Assembly: GCA_006386115.1 (NCBI GenBank)
Contig: VFIW01000172.1
Location: 1-61,931 of the forward strand
Source: Globisporangium splendens
Taxonomy: Eukaryota > Oomycota > Peronosporomycetes > Pythiales > Pythiaceae
Direction of reading: 5' to 3'
DNA length: 61,931 nucleotides
Shown here: positions 59,839-61,931 of the stretch, piece after piece
Position numbering within the stretch: the stretch's first letter is position 1
Layout of the letters: each line of letters begins with the position of its first letter
The notes under the pieces: model-generated
What the model saw: only the letters and a program-made list of their open reading frames with translations
The model's database searches: none
Told to the model about the DNA's origin: nothing
Position numbers and translations under genes: made by a program

Positions 59839-61389
59839 ATGGAAAGCAACAAGTACTCTCAAGTGGCGGAAGCCTTTATACCCGACCGTGTCGACATCGA
59901 CTACGTCGAGATAACCGGCCCGCCGTCATGCCTCGAGGTCATCTCTCGTGCCGAGTTCACTGTCGGGACGTTCAAGCGCGACCTGTCCAAGCGAAGCGGC
60001 CAATACCTTCTGCTGGCATACCAACCGGGGTATGTGTATGTGAAGGTTACTGAAGAGCAACGAATGGACATCGTCTTTGATTTGAGCGTTCGCTTTGGTG
60101 TGATTCTCGATCCAAGTCCTGATCCGACGGTTCTTCTGAAGAGCGTGTCAAGAAGAGTTGTCTCGTCCCAGCTAGTGGATATGCTGGAAGGGATGGAAGT
60201 GGCCGAAGTGATCTGTGTGAACTACGGTATGAAGTCGCCGATCCGATTCTACTCGTGGCTTTCGTTGCTCCCACAAGAGTGCCGCGTGATTGTCGATGTC
60301 GGCGTTGAAGATTTGTCGAAGGATGTAGACCTCGTGATTCTGACTCGTTTTACGGGTGGTCCAATGGTCGATCACATCTACCACAACTTTGAGTTGTTCA
60401 GTGTGGTTCAGTGTGGTGTCGGTCCAGCATTTGGGACCTGTTTGATTGAAGCGAAGCGGAACGTGGCGACGAACATGTTGAAAGCGCGCGTGTACTCGAG
60501 TATTGTACACTCTCTGAAGGCAAACGTGCAAGCAGCGTGGGTTCCGAAGCCTCGTACTGTGAAGGCGTTGCGGCGTTACGAAGAGTATTACATGCGTCTT
60601 CCTGTGGCTTATCTTCGTGATGGCGATCGTTGTTGCCTGATTCGCACGGAAATCCGACTCCGCATGCGCTCTTGGGAAACGTTGTTGGAAGACTTCGGAC
60701 GTTTTCGGCGTGAGGTGTACGCGAGGACTGAGTTTCGTCGTCTGAAGCTCGATGAGATTCTGTACTCGATGCCGCAGATTCTGGATTGGGCGAAGTCGAA
60801 GAACATCTTCCAAGGCTCGAACTCCAACCTCTGTTCGCCTCAGCAAGTTCGTTTGTACCACGTCGTGAACAACTCGCACGGTTACGCCGGCAAAGGGTCT
60901 CAGAGTGCCATCGACCAGTCTCGTGCTTTGATTGCTGACGCGTACGCGTACTACCAGCAGAAGCGCATTGCAGATGGTCGTGTGTTTGGCATTGCATCTG
61001 GTGTCGAAGAGAACGAAGCGATTGATCTCATCAGCGACTCCGAGGAAGGAGAGAAGATGGATGTGGATGCTGGTCACGTTCAGTTTGCCGACGAAGTTGA
61101 GGTGATCGACCTGATTGATCGTGAAGAGGCTGTCTACGACGACGATGAAGATCTAGTCTCCGAGGAAGAGAGCGACCGTCGCCAACGACAAACCTCAGTT
61201 TCTCTTCGTGATCTGATGTCGGATGTGGAGACCAATCTTCTCATTGTTCGCGAAGGCCGTACGAAATGGTACCAAGTGAAGAAGCTTAACGGCAATTTGT
61301 GGAAGCGTGGGACGTCTCGCGAGTATCTGATCCAGCGTGTAGTTGATGAACTAAAAGGAGATTGGCGTCAACACGTGATGTCTAAGTAG
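59839..61389 (+). CDS. subtelomeric protein of unknown function with two SUMO-interaction-like motifs
   Basis: 516 aa, intronless. I do not recognise a family. The N-terminal 300 residues look folded (alternating hydrophobic strands such as VDIDYVEITG, YLLLAYQPGYVYVKV, VDLVILTRF), followed by an Arg/Lys-rich helical part (RRYEEYYMRL, FRRLKLDEIL). An acidic stretch has EAIDLISDSEEGE (about residue 393) and EVIDLIDREE (about 421), both fitting the SUMO-interaction motif pattern of a hydrophobic core next to acidic/Ser residues. The C-terminus is basic. No signal peptide or membrane segment, so a nuclear role is possible. It sits alone between subtelomeric repeats. A domesticated transposon protein or expanded subtelomeric family are alternatives. 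Confidence 0.75.
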   Translation: MESNKYSQVAEAFIPDRVDIDYVEITGPPSCLEVISRAEFTVGTFKRDLSKRSGQYLLLAYQPGYVYVKVTEEQRMDIVFDLSVRFGVILDPSPDPTVLLKSVSRRVVSSQLVDMLEGMEVAEVICVNYGMKSPIRFYSWLSLLPQECRVIVDVGVEDLSKDVDLVILTRFTGGPMVDHIYHNFELFSVVQCGVGPAFGTCLIEAKRNVATNMLKARVYSSIVHSLKANVQAAWVPKPRTVKALRRYEEYYMRLPVAYLRDGDRCCLIRTEIRLRMRSWETLLEDFGRFRREVYARTEFRRLKLDEILYSMPQILDWAKSKNIFQGSNSNLCSPQQVRLYHVVNNSHGYAGKGSQSAIDQSRALIADAYAYYQQKRIADGRVFGIASGVEENEAIDLISDSEEGEKMDVDAGHVQFADEVEVIDLIDREEAVYDDDEDLVSEEESDRRQRQTSVSLRDLMSDVETNLLIVREGRTKWYQVKKLNGNLWKRGTSREYLIQRVVDELKGDWRQHVMSK

Positions 61390-61489
61390 GTTCTGTAGTT
61401 GGACTATAGCATAGTGTGGACTTTGAAAGAGAACTGATTGAATAAAGCCGCGAACTTTTGGGATTTTAGTTGAGTGTTTATGGTTTATA
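61390..61489. other. 3' flank of the subtelomeric gene
   Basis: Contains AATAAA-like sequence at about 61440, a likely polyadenylation signal, then degenerate TTTAGGG-like motifs (GGTTTATAGTAGGGTTTAG). Confidence 0.4.
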
Positions 61490-61877
61490 GTAGGGTTTAG
61501 ATGCTGTCCCGTTTGAAAACTAGCCACACAAATTTCGTAGAAATTTGTGGGGGTATGTTTTCAACTACGGGCAGCATCTCGGCGAAAACGAGAAATCTGC
61601 CGAAATTGTAGTTTTTGAGATATTACGAAAAAACCAAAAAAATGTCGCATTGCGCAAAAACTAGCCACACAATCTTTCTCAAACTTCAACCATCGTTTTC
61701 TACACCATTGAAAACCCCATATCCGAAAGTTTTAGAAACGAGAAGTTTTTGGTGCCGAGCTATCGCCATCCATTCATTTCTGCTACCTACTGGATTAGGC
61801 TATATCGAAAGTATTGACTTCTGCTATATCGAGTACTGAGTTAGGCAATGTGAAGAGTATTGAATTAAGCTATCAAA
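61490..61877. repeat. subtelomeric repeat unit 4 (terminal)
   Basis: Full copy of the unit seen at 58.3 kb, preceded by TAGGGTTTAGATGCTG. It breaks at GCTATCAAA, exactly where unit 3 continues with ATGTAATG, and goes directly into telomere repeats. Confidence 0.85.
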
Positions 61878-61931
61878 GGGTTTAGGGTTTAGGGTTTAGG
61901 GTTTAGGGTTTAGGGTTTAGGGTTTAGGGTT
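61878..61931 (+). repeat. telomere, (TTTAGGG)n
   Basis: About 7.7 perfect TTTAGGG units running to the window end, G-rich strand 5'->3' toward the end, as expected for a chromosome terminus. This is the plant-type repeat also used by oomycetes. Confidence 0.93.

Noticed and set aside
1..61931. tRNA and rRNA genes
   Set aside because: None recognised by eye on either strand; the only tRNA-like match is the primer-binding site of the retrotransposon.

Overview
The window is the chromosome end of an oomycete (stramenopile, Peronosporomycetes). The last 54 bases are a (TTTAGGG)n telomere. Genes are compact with few short introns (roughly 40-110 nt, one of 291 nt). Several genes carry an oomycete-type initiator like GCTCATTYYNCAWTTT just before the start codon. 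The protein repertoire also fits: an expanded amino-acid/auxin permease (AAAP) array, an L-type lectin protein, Mlo-like EF-hand proteins and a secreted Cys-rich protein. I cannot name the species; a Pythium- or Phytophthora-like oomycete is an inference.

Layout. 1-12.5 kb: two near-identical secreted alpha-carbonic anhydrase genes, the second split by a young Ty1/copia retrotransposon (6971-12149), in repeat-rich non-coding DNA that holds an older LTR relic and three diverged copies of an ancient repeat. 14.9-33 kb: a first AAAP permease, a secreted 13-Cys protein with an RQLR motif, a six-exon L-type lectin, a HAD hydrolase, a very large ubiquitin-specific protease with two in-frame TAG codons, an unknown Ser-rich protein (minus strand) and a four-exon FBXO7/PI31-like F-box gene (minus strand). 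33.5-50.7 kb: seven more AAAP copies, four in tandem on the plus strand with exchanged identical tracts, one on the minus strand, a C-terminal relic, and two copies forming an inverted repeat (1430-bp arms, 113-bp spacer) in which each copy lacks one native end. 50.7-55.6 kb: two paralogous Mlo-like membrane proteins with a C-terminal EF-hand. 56.2-57.9 kb: five-exon ORC2. 58.3 kb to the end: subtelomeric repeat units led by TTTAGGG tracts, enclosing one unrecognised 516-aa gene with two SUMO-interaction-like motifs, then the telomere.

How the genes fit together. The AAAP array would give the cell a set of plasma-membrane amino-acid importers with nearly constant cores and variable loops. Its mosaic identity suggests continuing gene conversion. 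The carbonic anhydrases, Cys-rich protein and lectin are predicted to be exported and to act at the cell surface or host interface. ORC2, the USP and the F-box protein are housekeeping genes (replication, ubiquitin turnover). Transposon insertion, inverted duplication, decayed copies and telomere-repeat units all point to an actively rearranging chromosome end.

Limits. Splice sites were assigned by eye from GT/GC-AG rules, phase and family resemblance. Repeat identities were judged by eye. Near-identical arms and internal duplications could be assembly artefacts.
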